From: CAAGNP01 sp045603545
Lineage (GTDB): Bacteria; Bacteroidota; Bacteroidia; Bacteroidales; UBA932
Assembly (NCBI GenBank): GCA_045603545.1
Contig: JAZUMG010000018.1
Span: 1-64,000 of the forward strand
Direction: 5' to 3'
DNA: 64,000 nt
Each line of letters begins with the position of its first letter. Within the stretch, counting starts at the first letter, position 1. Below, piece after piece: positions 16,188 to 25,182 of this stretch. The notes below the pieces were generated by a model. That model was not told the origin of the DNA, ran no database searches, and was given only the letters and a program-made list of their open reading frames with translations. The position numbers were made by a program, and so were the translations under genes.

Positions 16188-19100
16188 ATGGCAAAAAACA
16201 TGTTTCTGAAACGGCCGGTACTTTCGACGGTCATTTCTATATTGATTGTGATATTGGGCGCACTCGGACTGGTGTCACTCCCTATCACATCATACCCGGA
16301 TATCGCATCACCTATGGTACAGGTGACTGCCCAATACCCTGGTGCCAATGCGGAGGTGGTCCTAAAAAGTGTGATTGCCCCGCTTGAGGAGCAGATCAAC
16401 GGTGTGGAGGGGATGACCTACATATCCTCTTCTGCCGGAAATGACGGCAGCGCGACCATCAAGGTCTACTTTAAGCTGGGGACAAATCCAGATATGGCGG
16501 CTGTCAATGTTCAGAACCGCGTATCGGCTGCATCGAGCAAACTTCCCGCCGCTGTAACATCATACGGTGTCACTACAGAGAAGATGCAGAATACCATCCT
16601 GCTGATGATGTCTGTCTATTCGGACAACCCCGATTTTGACCAGACATTTGTAGAGAACTATGTCCGTATCAATGTATATCCTGAGCTCCAGCGTGTAAAC
16701 GGCGTGGGGCGTCTCAATGTATTTGGTGCAGGTGACTACGCCATCCGCATCTGGTTGGATCCGGACAAGATGTCCCAGCTGAATCTTATGCCCAGCGACA
16801 TCTCTGCAGCACTTCAGGAGCAGAACATTGAGGCTGCCCCCGGCAAATTTGGAGAGAACAGTGATGTGGCATTTGAATATACCATCAAGTACAAGGGAAA
16901 GTTCACAGACCCTTCACAGTATGAAAATATAGTCCTCAAGGCATTCCCGGATGGAAGGATCCTGAAACTCAAGGATGTGGCCAGAATCGAACTCGGTTCA
17001 TTCAACTACTCTGTCAAGAACAGCTCTTTCGGCCACCCGAGCATCAGTATGGCAGCATACCAGATGGCCGGATCCAATGCCCAGGTGGTGGTGGAGGAAC
17101 TTATCTCCACTATGGACAGACTCGCTGAAGATTTCCCCGAGGGGATGAAATGGGTGGCACCTTACAATACCAACAAATTCCTTGATGCTTCCATCCACCA
17201 CGTTCTCCAGACCCTGTTTGAGGCATTCATTCTGGTATTTCTGGTGGTATTTGTCTTCCTTCAGGACCTCAAATCTACCATCATCCCGAGTATCTCTGCA
17301 CTTGTCGCCCTCATCGGCACAATGTTCTGTCTGGTACTTTTCGGATTTACCATCAATATGCTCACCCTCTTCGCCCTGGTGCTGGCCATTGGTATTGTCG
17401 TCGATGATGCCATCGTAGTGGTCGAGGCGGTCCACGCCAAGCTTCAGGAGGGGTACAAGAGTTCATACGAGGCTACAGAGAGTGCAATGGGTGAAATTCA
17501 GGGGGCAATCATCTCCATTTCACTGGTAATGTCCGCTGTATTTATCCCAGTAAGCTTTATGACCGGTTCCACCGGTGTATTCTATCAGCAGTTTGCATTG
17601 ACCCTTGCCTGCTCCGTAATACTCTCTGCAATCAATGCACTCACCCTGAGCCCTGTGATGTGTGCCATCTTTATCAAGCCGCACCACCACGAAGGTGAGG
17701 GCAAGGTCTCTTTCGGAAAGAGGCTTGCCAACAGTTTCAATGCTGCATTTGACACCATGACCAACAAATACGGCAATGTTCTCTCATTGTTTGCCAGGAA
17801 GAGGATTATCCCTCTATCCATCCTTGCTGCATTCGGAGTTATAGCCGTAGTCCTTATGAAGAATACCCCCACCGGCTTTATCCCCGGTGAGGACCAGGGC
17901 ATTATGATGGTAGACCTCACAATGCCTGCCGGAACTTCCCTTGAGAGGACAAATGAGGTGCTATCCGAAATCGACTCCATCTGCGGCTCCCACCCTCTGG
18001 TTGTCGACAGGATGGCTGTGGCAGGAAGCAGCCTTATGACCGATGCGGTAGGAAGTTCATATGGTATGCTGGTAATGTCTCTTAAGGATTGGGAAGAGAG
18101 GGAAGGGATTACTGTCAAGGATGTAATCGGGGAGCTCAACCATAAGGTATCCCACATCCGCGACGGAAAAATAATATTCTTCGTCCCTCCGACAGTTCCG
18201 GGCTTCGGCATATCATCTGGTTTCGAGATGCAGCTGCAGGACAAGAGCGGCGGCAGCATTGAAAAATTCTATGAGGTACAGCAGAACTATATCCAGAAAC
18301 TCACAGCCCGTCCCGAAATCCAATATGCAGCATCCTCATTCAACATCAACTTCCCCCAATACGAATTTGATGTCAATGTCGACAAATGCAAACTTGCCGG
18401 TGTGAGGGTGAGTGATGTATTCAGCACCCTTCAGGCATACTACGGTTCATCCATTGTATCAGACTTCAACAGGTTCAACAAATATTACAGGGTTCTTATC
18501 CAGGCTGCACCGGAAAACAGAGAGAACCTCCTCTCCATCAATGCTGTAAAGGTGAGAAACTCTTCGGGTGAGATGGTCCCTATCTCCACTCTTGTGAATT
18601 TCAGGAGGGTATATGGCCCTGAACTGCTCAACCGTTACAACCTCTACACCTCCACCACCATCACAGGCTCACCGGCTCCCGGATACTCATCAGGTGATGC
18701 CATCCAGGCTATCCGTGAGGTGGCGGCAGAAGAGCTCCCTACCGGATACGGTTATGATTTCTCTGGTATGACACGTGAGGAGATCGCATCGTCCGGGCAA
18801 CAGGGAATCATATTCCTCCTCTGCTTCATATTTGTGTTCCTTATCCTCTCTGCCCAATATGAGAGCTACATCCTCCCCTGGTCAGTGCTCATCTCACTGA
18901 TCATCGGTGTGGCAGGTGTGTACATCTTCATCAATATATTCGGAATAGAGAGCAATATCTATGTTCAGGTGGCCCTTATTATGCTTATCGGTCTTCTGGC
19001 GAAGAACGGTATCCTTATCGTAGAATTTGCAAAACAGAGATATGATGCTGGAGCACCCGTAGTGGAAGCAGCAATCAGTGGAGCAAAAGCCCGATTGAGA

Positions 19101-19307
19101 CCGATCCTGATGACCTCATTTGCGTTCATATTCGGTCTTATACCTCTCTGCACATCAAGTGGAGCAGGTGCCGTAGGAAATGTCTCCATAGGCATCGCAG
19201 CTGTGGGTGGTATGTTCATAGGGACATTGTTCGGTGTATTCATCATCCCGATAATGTATATAATATTCCAGAATCTGGACAGTAAACTTAGCAAGAAGAG
19301 AGCATGA
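16188..19307 (+). CDS. RND multidrug efflux permease (AcrB/HAE1 family)
   Basis: A 1039-residue inner-membrane proton-driven pump with 12 transmembrane helices and two large periplasmic loops. It starts MFLKRPVLSTVISILI, typical of HAE1 pumps. TM4 contains AIGIVVDDAIVVVE, with the proton-relay aspartates, and the second half has QVALIMLIGLLAKNGILIVEFA. Length is standard. It lies between its adaptor and TolC-like channel and overlaps the latter by 4 bases (ATGA), so all three should be made together. The likely role is export of toxic compounds; substrates are unknown. Confidence 0.96.
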   Translation: MAKNMFLKRPVLSTVISILIVILGALGLVSLPITSYPDIASPMVQVTAQYPGANAEVVLKSVIAPLEEQINGVEGMTYISSSAGNDGSATIKVYFKLGTNPDMAAVNVQNRVSAASSKLPAAVTSYGVTTEKMQNTILLMMSVYSDNPDFDQTFVENYVRINVYPELQRVNGVGRLNVFGAGDYAIRIWLDPDKMSQLNLMPSDISAALQEQNIEAAPGKFGENSDVAFEYTIKYKGKFTDPSQYENIVLKAFPDGRILKLKDVARIELGSFNYSVKNSSFGHPSISMAAYQMAGSNAQVVVEELISTMDRLAEDFPEGMKWVAPYNTNKFLDASIHHVLQTLFEAFILVFLVVFVFLQDLKSTIIPSISALVALIGTMFCLVLFGFTINMLTLFALVLAIGIVVDDAIVVVEAVHAKLQEGYKSSYEATESAMGEIQGAIISISLVMSAVFIPVSFMTGSTGVFYQQFALTLACSVILSAINALTLSPVMCAIFIKPHHHEGEGKVSFGKRLANSFNAAFDTMTNKYGNVLSLFARKRIIPLSILAAFGVIAVVLMKNTPTGFIPGEDQGIMMVDLTMPAGTSLERTNEVLSEIDSICGSHPLVVDRMAVAGSSLMTDAVGSSYGMLVMSLKDWEEREGITVKDVIGELNHKVSHIRDGKIIFFVPPTVPGFGISSGFEMQLQDKSGGSIEKFYEVQQNYIQKLTARPEIQYAASSFNINFPQYEFDVNVDKCKLAGVRVSDVFSTLQAYYGSSIVSDFNRFNKYYRVLIQAAPENRENLLSINAVKVRNSSGEMVPISTLVNFRRVYGPELLNRYNLYTSTTITGSPAPGYSSGDAIQAIREVAAEELPTGYGYDFSGMTREEIASSGQQGIIFLLCFIFVFLILSAQYESYILPWSVLISLIIGVAGVYIFINIFGIESNIYVQVALIMLIGLLAKNGILIVEFAKQRYDAGAPVVEAAISGAKARLRPILMTSFAFIFGLIPLCTSSGAGAVGNVSIGIAAVGGMFIGTLFGVFIIPIMYIIFQNLDSKLSKKRA

Positions 19308-20674
19308 AAAAGATAATACTTATAGCAGTATCTGCCCTGTTGGTGGCCTCCTGTGCCATAAAATACCAGCAGCCCGCCATTGACACTGATGCACTCATCC
19401 GTGGGGTGGAGAGTCCGGACACCACATTCGACATTGCAGATCTTGACTGGAGAGAGTTCTACCAGGATCCACTCCTTAGAGATCTCATCGACTCTGCATT
19501 GGTCCACAACTTCGACATGAAAGTGGCTGTGGCCAGGATCGAACAGGCCAGCGCCTACTTCAAACAGGGAAAATCTGCATTCTTCCCATCTCTGGGGGCA
19601 AACGCCTCTGCAGGATATACAAAACCTGATCTGGCATCTTCGCAGACACCATATTTCTCACTTGGTGCCAATCTATCGTGGGAAATAGATATCTGGGGAA
19701 AAATCAGCAGCGCCAAGAGGGGCAAATATGAAACTCTGCTGGCTCAGGAGAGCACAAAAAATGCTGTCCGCACAAAACTGATCTCCGATATATCAAAGGC
19801 ATACTATACTCTGGTTATGCTTGATACTGAGAAGAAGTTCATAGAGGAGACAATACGCAATAGGGAGGAGTACCTTACCACCATCAAAGAGTTGAAAAAG
19901 GCTGCACAGGTCACAGAAGTGGCTGTTCTCCAGGCAGAGGCACAGCTGATGGTTGCAAAAACATACCTTCCCGATATCCAGCACGCTATCTTCCAGACAG
20001 AGAACACCATATCACTACTTTTAGGGGTTCCCCCCATGGAGATAAAACGTTGCTCAGTGGAGACTCTGGAGGATATCCATTTTCCACAGGTGGAACAGAC
20101 AGGTGTCCCTGCAGCATTGCTCCGCAACAGACCCGATGTACTGGCTGCTGAGCACTCGCTGAAGAGTGCAATGGAGGGGTTCAATTCTGCTAAAGCTGCA
20201 ATGTACCCATCCCTCAATATCACAGGCAACATCTCTACAGACGCAGCTCAGATATCCCAGTGGTTCGCAATGCCTGGCTCGCTTTTGTATGGGGTATTCG
20301 CAGGTCTTACCCAGCCCATATTCCAGGGACGTGCCCTGAGAACCCAAAAGGATGTTGCATATCAGGAGTACCAGATAAGTGCAATCAACTTCCAGGAGAG
20401 CGTCCTCTCTGCAGGAACAGAGGTATCAAATCTCCTCTCTGCCCTTAAAGCAGACAAGGAGAAGGTAATATATATGACCAAACAGACCATTGCCCTCGAC
20501 AAGGCATACGAATATTCGGTAGAACTCCTTATCAACGGATACGCCAATTACCTCGATGTACTGAGTGCACAAGAGGGCCTTTTCAACTCCAAAATAGCAC
20601 TTATTATGGGGCTACAGGAGTGTATAAACGATAATATTGACCTTTACAGAGCACTTGGCGGGGGCTGGAACTGA
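19304..20674 (+). CDS. Outer-membrane efflux channel lipoprotein (TolC/NodT family)
   Basis: A 456-residue lipoprotein (lipobox LLVASC, Cys17) of the NodT/OprM type. It has two repeated halves of long coiled-coil helices and the family signatures LDWREFYQDPLLRDLIDSAL and LLRNRPDVLAAEHSLKSA. It forms the trimeric outer-membrane exit duct for the preceding pump. Start codon overlaps the pump stop. Followed by a terminator. Confidence 0.95.
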   Translation: MKKIILIAVSALLVASCAIKYQQPAIDTDALIRGVESPDTTFDIADLDWREFYQDPLLRDLIDSALVHNFDMKVAVARIEQASAYFKQGKSAFFPSLGANASAGYTKPDLASSQTPYFSLGANLSWEIDIWGKISSAKRGKYETLLAQESTKNAVRTKLISDISKAYYTLVMLDTEKKFIEETIRNREEYLTTIKELKKAAQVTEVAVLQAEAQLMVAKTYLPDIQHAIFQTENTISLLLGVPPMEIKRCSVETLEDIHFPQVEQTGVPAALLRNRPDVLAAEHSLKSAMEGFNSAKAAMYPSLNITGNISTDAAQISQWFAMPGSLLYGVFAGLTQPIFQGRALRTQKDVAYQEYQISAINFQESVLSAGTEVSNLLSALKADKEKVIYMTKQTIALDKAYEYSVELLINGYANYLDVLSAQEGLFNSKIALIMGLQECINDNIDLYRALGGGWN

Positions 20675-20741
20675 GTTTGGCACGGTACTTGTATAAAACT
20701 TAATCAGATAGATTTTTCATAGGTTAAGTTTTAGGTTAAAA

Positions 20742-20780
20742 AAAAGATGGACAGCAAAAAAAGCTGTCTTTTCTTTTTTT
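20742..20780 (+). terminator. Terminator of the efflux operon
   Basis: Stem GACAGC/GCTGTC extended by AAAAG/CTTTT with a small bulge, followed by TTTTCTTTTTTT. Just upstream, AAAACTTAA (near 20696) and TTAAGTTTT (near 20731) form another inverted repeat. Confidence 0.75.
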
Positions 20781-20795
20781 ATGAAAAAAAATGGC

Positions 20796-20867
20796 TACAT
20801 TTGCGGGCCTTTTCTCGAGTAGATAAGGAGGTTATATTTTATAAACAACTAATAAACCTTTAACAAA
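20796..20867 (+). promoter_or_regulatory. Promoter and leader of rpsP-rimM with a misplaced Shine-Dalgarno
   Basis: A -7 box TACATTTG (20796-20803) starts a leader of about 60 bases. The leader contains TAAGGAGGT (20824-20832), an excellent match to the 16S rRNA 3' end, but 35 bases before the ATG and with no start codon nearby. The later AATAAACCTTT could pair with it. Confidence 0.6.
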
Positions 20868-21413
20868 ATGGCTGTTAAAATTCGTTTGGCACGTCACGGA
20901 AAGAAGAACTACGCTTTCTATCACATCGTGGCTGCTGACTCTCGCGCTCCACGCGATGGTCGTTTCATCGAGCTTCTTGGCTCTTACAATCCAAACACTA
21001 ACCCTGCAACTATCAACCTTGACGCTGAGAAAGCCCTAAAATGGCTTAACAATGGTGCTCAACCTTCTGATACTTGCCGTCGCATCCTTTCTTACGAGGG
21101 TGTACTTCTTAAGAAACACCTTCAGGGTGGCGTTCTTAAAGGTGCTCTTACTCAAGAGGCTGCTGACCAGAAATGGGAGGCTTGGAAAGCTGAAAAAACT
21201 GCTAAAGTAAACGCTAAGAAACAAAATCTTTCAGCTACTGCTAAAGCTGCTGCAAAAGAGAGCCTTGCTGCTGAAGCTAAGGTAAATCAGGAGAGAGCAG
21301 AGGCTATTGCAAAGAGAAAAGCTGAAGAGGCTGCTGCTAAAGCTGCTGAAGAGGCTGCTGCAGCTGCAGAGGCTGCTCCTGCAGAAGAAACCGCTGAAAA
21401 TCCTGAGGCGTAA
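20868..21413 (+). CDS. rpsP: 30S ribosomal protein bS16 with long C-terminal tail
   Basis: A 181-residue ribosomal protein. The first ~85 residues are the bS16 fold (MAVKIRLARHGKKNYAFYHI, SRAPRDGRFIELLGSYNP). The remaining ~95 residues are a low-complexity tail rich in Ala, Lys and Glu, probably helical; such tails occur in Bacteroidota bS16. First gene of an operon with rimM, 4 bases apart. Confidence 0.96.
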   Translation: MAVKIRLARHGKKNYAFYHIVAADSRAPRDGRFIELLGSYNPNTNPATINLDAEKALKWLNNGAQPSDTCRRILSYEGVLLKKHLQGGVLKGALTQEAADQKWEAWKAEKTAKVNAKKQNLSATAKAAAKESLAAEAKVNQERAEAIAKRKAEEAAAKAAEEAAAAAEAAPAEETAENPEA

Positions 21414-21417
21414 TCAG

Positions 21418-21909
21418 ATGTTTCCGGCAATAGACGATCTTCTGCCGATAGCACAGGTGTTGAAATCTTACGGCACCGAAGGGGAGGTTTTGATAAGCTT
21501 CCTCGCAGCGATGCCTGACGATATTGACCTTAACGAACCGGTGTTCCTCATCCCAGAGGGGCTGCCGGTTCCTTTTTTTATTGAGGACCTCCAGTTCAGG
21601 GGGACCACCAAAGCACTCGTAAAATTCGAGGACATCGACTCCATGAAAGAGGCTGAGGAGATTGTGAACCAGAAACTCTACTACCCATCAGATATGTGTT
21701 ATAGCGAGGAGGAGGATTCGCTACTCGGATATACACTGTTCAATCAGAATGGCGACAAGGTCGGTGTCATCACCCAGGTTCACGATTTTTCAGGGAACAC
21801 CTGCATCGAGGTCAAAGGGTCCCTAATCCCATTCCATCCGGACCTCATAATAAAACAACAAAAAAAGGGTAAGAAACTTACCCTTAATATTCCTGAAGGA
21901 ATCCTCTAG
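21418..21909 (+). CDS. rimM: 16S rRNA processing protein RimM
   Basis: A 163-residue assembly factor for the 30S subunit head. It has the N-terminal RimM domain (PIAQVLKSYGTEGEVLI) and a C-terminal PRC-barrel (LLGYTLFNQNGDKVGVI, LIPFHPDLI). The ATG at 21418 is used; an upstream in-frame start would lie inside rpsP. The gene ends in a TCTAGA palindrome in which its stop codon overlaps the stop of the converging mutase gene. Confidence 0.93.
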   Translation: MFPAIDDLLPIAQVLKSYGTEGEVLISFLAAMPDDIDLNEPVFLIPEGLPVPFFIEDLQFRGTTKALVKFEDIDSMKEAEEIVNQKLYYPSDMCYSEEEDSLLGYTLFNQNGDKVGVITQVHDFSGNTCIEVKGSLIPFHPDLIIKQQKKGKKLTLNIPEGIL

Positions 21910-23309
21910 AATCGGGAGACAATCTCCTTCACCTTTGACACCTTCTCATCCAGAAGCTCCTTGCTCGTCGCTTCACACAGGAAGCGGAGATAAGGCTCCG
22001 TATTGGATGGCCTTATATTGTACCACCACTGCGAGAACTCCTCCCTGTAACCGTCAAAATCCATAGACAATGTGGGTGTCTCTATAGATCGGAAGTACTC
22101 TCGCACTGCATCCATTGCCCCCTGCTTGTCCTCCAACTTGAAGTTTATCTCACCTGAATTCTGATACTTCTCTATCTGTGAGATTAGGAACGAGAGACTC
22201 GCACCCCTCTTCTTCATCTGGGCCACAATATCCAATACTATCAGTGAGGCCATAATACCGCTATCGGAATAGTAAAAATCCTTGAAATAGTAGTGACCAG
22301 CCAACTCACCGCCGAAAAGACCGTCCAGATCCCTCAGTTTTGGTGCGGCAAATGCCCTGCCTACCCTCCAGGTATTTATCTCGCCACCCATAGGTGCAAG
22401 ATACTCACCCACAGCCTTTGAACTCCTTATATCCTGAATCACCCCCGCTTTAAGTTTCGGTGTATCCATAAGGACTTGTCTCCTCTCTTTTACAGCCTCT
22501 GAAGAGCCAATCGCCTCAAGGAAGAAATGTCCCAGAAGGGCGATAATCAGATCGGGTGAGATGAATCTCGAATTTTCATCGACAAACATCACCCTGTCGG
22601 CATCACCGTCATAGATAACACCTATATCACACCCCTTTTCTGCCACCAGAGAGCGGAGAGCCTCTGTGTTCTCGGGAATCAATGGATTAGCCTCATGATT
22701 CGGGAATGTGCCGTCAAGTTCATCAAAGATATAATGCAGCCTCTCTGACCCCTCTCCTAGCAACTCCTTTATAAATAGGCCAGCCATACCATTTGATATA
22801 TCTACAGCTATATTCAGATTTGAGTAGTCACCCAGATATCTTCTCTGAAAATCGAGATACTCACTTCTCACATCTATATCATATACCTTACCTTTTTCTG
22901 CCACCGGCTCACATACTCTCCCCTCTTTAATCCACCCCTCAATAGTCCCCAGACCAGAATCGTACCCAACGGGGAGTGCATTTTCCCTGGATACCTTCAG
23001 ACCATTGTACTCACGTGGATTGTGGGAAGCTGTTATCTGCACGGATGCCTTGAACCCTTTGGCTGCCGTACCCCAATATATCATAGGGGTAGTGGCAAGA
23101 CCTGCATCATATACATCGGCACCTGCATCTGTAATACCTTTCAACAGGTATTCGTGCATTTCTGGAGAAGATTCCCTCACATCACGCCCAACCAGGACCT
23201 TGTCTGCCCCGAGAAGACCAGGGAGGAAATATCCGACTTTGTAGACTGTATCCTTGTCGAAATCCTTATTGTATACACCTCTGATATCGTATGCGTGAAA
23301 TGCTCCCAT
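21906..23309 (-). CDS. Phosphoglucomutase/phosphomannomutase
   Basis: A 467-residue alpha-D-phosphohexomutase interconverting hexose 1- and 6-phosphates. Visible are the phosphoserine loop TASHNPREYNG, the magnesium loop DGDADR, the sugar-binding GELAGHYYFKD, and the C-terminal phosphate-binding RPSNTEPYLR. Start AFHAYDIRGVYNKDF is typical. Glucose versus mannose preference cannot be decided. It lies 7 bases after def, and the ruvX-def-mutase genes form one operon. Confidence 0.93.
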   Translation of the reverse strand: MGAFHAYDIRGVYNKDFDKDTVYKVGYFLPGLLGADKVLVGRDVRESSPEMHEYLLKGITDAGADVYDAGLATTPMIYWGTAAKGFKASVQITASHNPREYNGLKVSRENALPVGYDSGLGTIEGWIKEGRVCEPVAEKGKVYDIDVRSEYLDFQRRYLGDYSNLNIAVDISNGMAGLFIKELLGEGSERLHYIFDELDGTFPNHEANPLIPENTEALRSLVAEKGCDIGVIYDGDADRVMFVDENSRFISPDLIIALLGHFFLEAIGSSEAVKERRQVLMDTPKLKAGVIQDIRSSKAVGEYLAPMGGEINTWRVGRAFAAPKLRDLDGLFGGELAGHYYFKDFYYSDSGIMASLIVLDIVAQMKKRGASLSFLISQIEKYQNSGEINFKLEDKQGAMDAVREYFRSIETPTLSMDFDGYREEFSQWWYNIRPSNTEPYLRFLCEATSKELLDEKVSKVKEIVSRF

Positions 23310-23316
23310 AACCGTA

Positions 23317-23886
23317 CTATTTAGATTTTTCCAATTTGATTTTATAGTGGGCAGCCACCTTTCCTTTTGATATGTTGTGGAGTTTGCTGCTTATCATCTT
23401 CTTTCTGATGGGGGCAGCCTTGTCTACAAACATAACACCGTTGAGATGGTCGAGCTCGTGCTGCACCATCCTGGCAGCAAAGTCATCGAACTCCTCCACA
23501 TGCTTTACAAACTCCCTGTCATAGTACTCCACCTTTATCTTTTTGGGCCTTATAATATCACAATTGATATCCGGTATGCTCAGACACCCTTCGCTGTATG
23601 TGGAGGTCTCCTCACTCTCCTCCAGCACCACAGGGTTGATCATCACCCTGAAGAAATCCTTAAGGTAGTGATAGCTATCTGCAATATCCCTTCCATCCAC
23701 TATCACACACTTGATGTCCTTTCCTACCTGGGGGGCAGCAAGTCCCACACCTTCAGCATTTTTCATTGTCTCAAACATATCATCAATGAATTTGCCGAAT
23801 GCCTCACGGTCGACATTTTCCACATCGACCTCTTTTGCTTTGGCTCTTAGTACATCCGAGCCGAATACATAAATAGGTAATACCAT
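23317..23886 (-). CDS. def: Peptide deformylase
   Basis: A 189-residue metalloenzyme removing the formyl group from new proteins. The three motifs are intact: GVGLAAPQVG, EGCLSIP with the metal-binding Cys, and HELDH with the HExxH site. Middle gene of the ruvX-def-mutase operon, 6 bases after ruvX. Confidence 0.96.
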   Translation of the reverse strand: MVLPIYVFGSDVLRAKAKEVDVENVDREAFGKFIDDMFETMKNAEGVGLAAPQVGKDIKCVIVDGRDIADSYHYLKDFFRVMINPVVLEESEETSTYSEGCLSIPDINCDIIRPKKIKVEYYDREFVKHVEEFDDFAARMVQHELDHLNGVMFVDKAAPIRKKMISSKLHNISKGKVAAHYKIKLEKSK

Positions 23887-23892
23887 ATCTCT

Positions 23893-24306
23893 CTATTTTT
23901 TTCTGTCCATATAAGTTTGCAAAATGAGGGCCGCACTCACCTTGTCCACCGCCCCCTTATCTCTCCTGTCCATCTTCTTCACCCCACTGTCAATAAGCGA
24001 CTGGAACGCCAGGACAGATGTGAACCTCTCATCCTCAAGCTCCACAGGAATCTGTGGAAATGCCTTTCTGAGCTGCTTGAGAAAAATATCGACATACTGG
24101 GCAGCCTCCGATGGTCTGTTGTCCAGATTTACTGGATATCCCACTACAAATTTCTCCACCTCCTCCTTGGAAGTGTAAGTTTTGAGGTAATTAATTATAT
24201 TTGCAGTCGGAACGGTTTCAAGGGGTGAGGCAAAAATCATCAGAGGATCGCTAACTGCGACACCAACCCGCTTTTTGCCATAATCTATACCAACTAACCT
24301 TTTCAT
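23893..24306 (-). CDS. ruvX: Holliday-junction resolvase-like YqgF/RuvX
   Basis: A 137-residue RNase H-fold protein with the start LVGIDYGKKRVGVAVSD, the VGYPVNLD motif and ELEDERFTS. The family (YqgF/RuvX) is implicated in 16S rRNA 5' processing and proposed as a Holliday-junction resolvase. First gene of the operon; a TAAATTTG promoter box lies directly upstream on the minus strand, back to back with the M23 peptidase gene. Confidence 0.92.
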   Translation of the reverse strand: MKRLVGIDYGKKRVGVAVSDPLMIFASPLETVPTANIINYLKTYTSKEEVEKFVVGYPVNLDNRPSEAAQYVDIFLKQLRKAFPQIPVELEDERFTSVLAFQSLIDSGVKKMDRRDKGAVDKVSAALILQTYMDRKK

Positions 24307-24326
24307 AATGCAAATTTAACATTTTA

Positions 24327-25172
24327 ATGAAAAAGAAGAAGTTTACTAAAAGATATCGTATCTCCATTGTGGAGGACACCACACACGAAGTGCGTTTCCG
24401 TATGAAGGCAAGCAGGCTGAGCATCACGCTCGGTTCGATAATCACCATTCTCCTGATACTTGCTATCCTGTTGACTATCATAGCGTATACTCCACTCAAG
24501 CGACTTATCCCCGGTTACCCTTCACCCCAGACACGAAGGGAGGCCATACAGAATGCTGCCAAGATTGAGAAACTTGAGAAGCAGATGATAATATGGTCTA
24601 TCCAGATGGAAAATATCCAGAGAATATACAAGGGGGACAAGCCTGTCAATATTGACAGCCTCCTCAGAGACAGCACCATCTTCCAGAGAAAGTCAAACAT
24701 CGGAATAGCAGACAAAGAGGACTCATTGCTCAGGGAGCAATTCCTCAAACAGGAGGAGTTTGACATCTCATCCATCCATGCAGCCAAAATAGAGCAGATA
24801 GAGGGGCTCCTCTTCTTCCCTCCTATCAAGGGTGTGATAACTGAGCCCTATAACCCGGCCATAGGTCACCCTTTCATAGACCTTGCTGCCCCCAACAACG
24901 CCACAGTATCAGCAACACTGGACGGCACCATCATATCTGCAGGGTGGAACGACGACACAGGGTTTACCATACAGATCCAGCACAGCAACGATCTCATCTC
25001 TGTCTACAAGCACAACTCCAAACTCCTCAAGAAAACTGGGGATAAGGTTGATGCCGGGACACCAATTGCCCTTGTTGGAGACACAGGAGAGCTCAGCACA
25101 GGGCCACACCTTCATTTCGAGCTTTGGCACAAGGGGGAGCCTATTGACCCTACTGTCTATATCAATTTCTAA
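24327..25172 (+). CDS. M23 (LytM) family zinc metallopeptidase, membrane-anchored
   Basis: A 281-residue peptidoglycan endopeptidase or regulator. A basic cytoplasmic tail (MKKKKFTKRYR) and one membrane segment (about 32-57) precede a coiled-coil region and the LytM domain (about 165-281). Zinc ligands appear intact: HPFID (H..D) and the GPHLHFELW motif (HxH), plus an upstream YKHN. It should act on the cell wall in the periplasm. It is followed after 10 bases by dxr. Confidence 0.9.
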   Translation: MKKKKFTKRYRISIVEDTTHEVRFRMKASRLSITLGSIITILLILAILLTIIAYTPLKRLIPGYPSPQTRREAIQNAAKIEKLEKQMIIWSIQMENIQRIYKGDKPVNIDSLLRDSTIFQRKSNIGIADKEDSLLREQFLKQEEFDISSIHAAKIEQIEGLLFFPPIKGVITEPYNPAIGHPFIDLAAPNNATVSATLDGTIISAGWNDDTGFTIQIQHSNDLISVYKHNSKLLKKTGDKVDAGTPIALVGDTGELSTGPHLHFELWHKGEPIDPTVYINF

Positions 25173-25182
25173 CACCTAAGGC

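Noticed and set aside
21307..21417. Longer rimM starting inside rpsP
   Set aside because: The extra residues are an out-of-frame reading of the low-complexity rpsP tail; the ATG at 21418 gives the family N-terminus.
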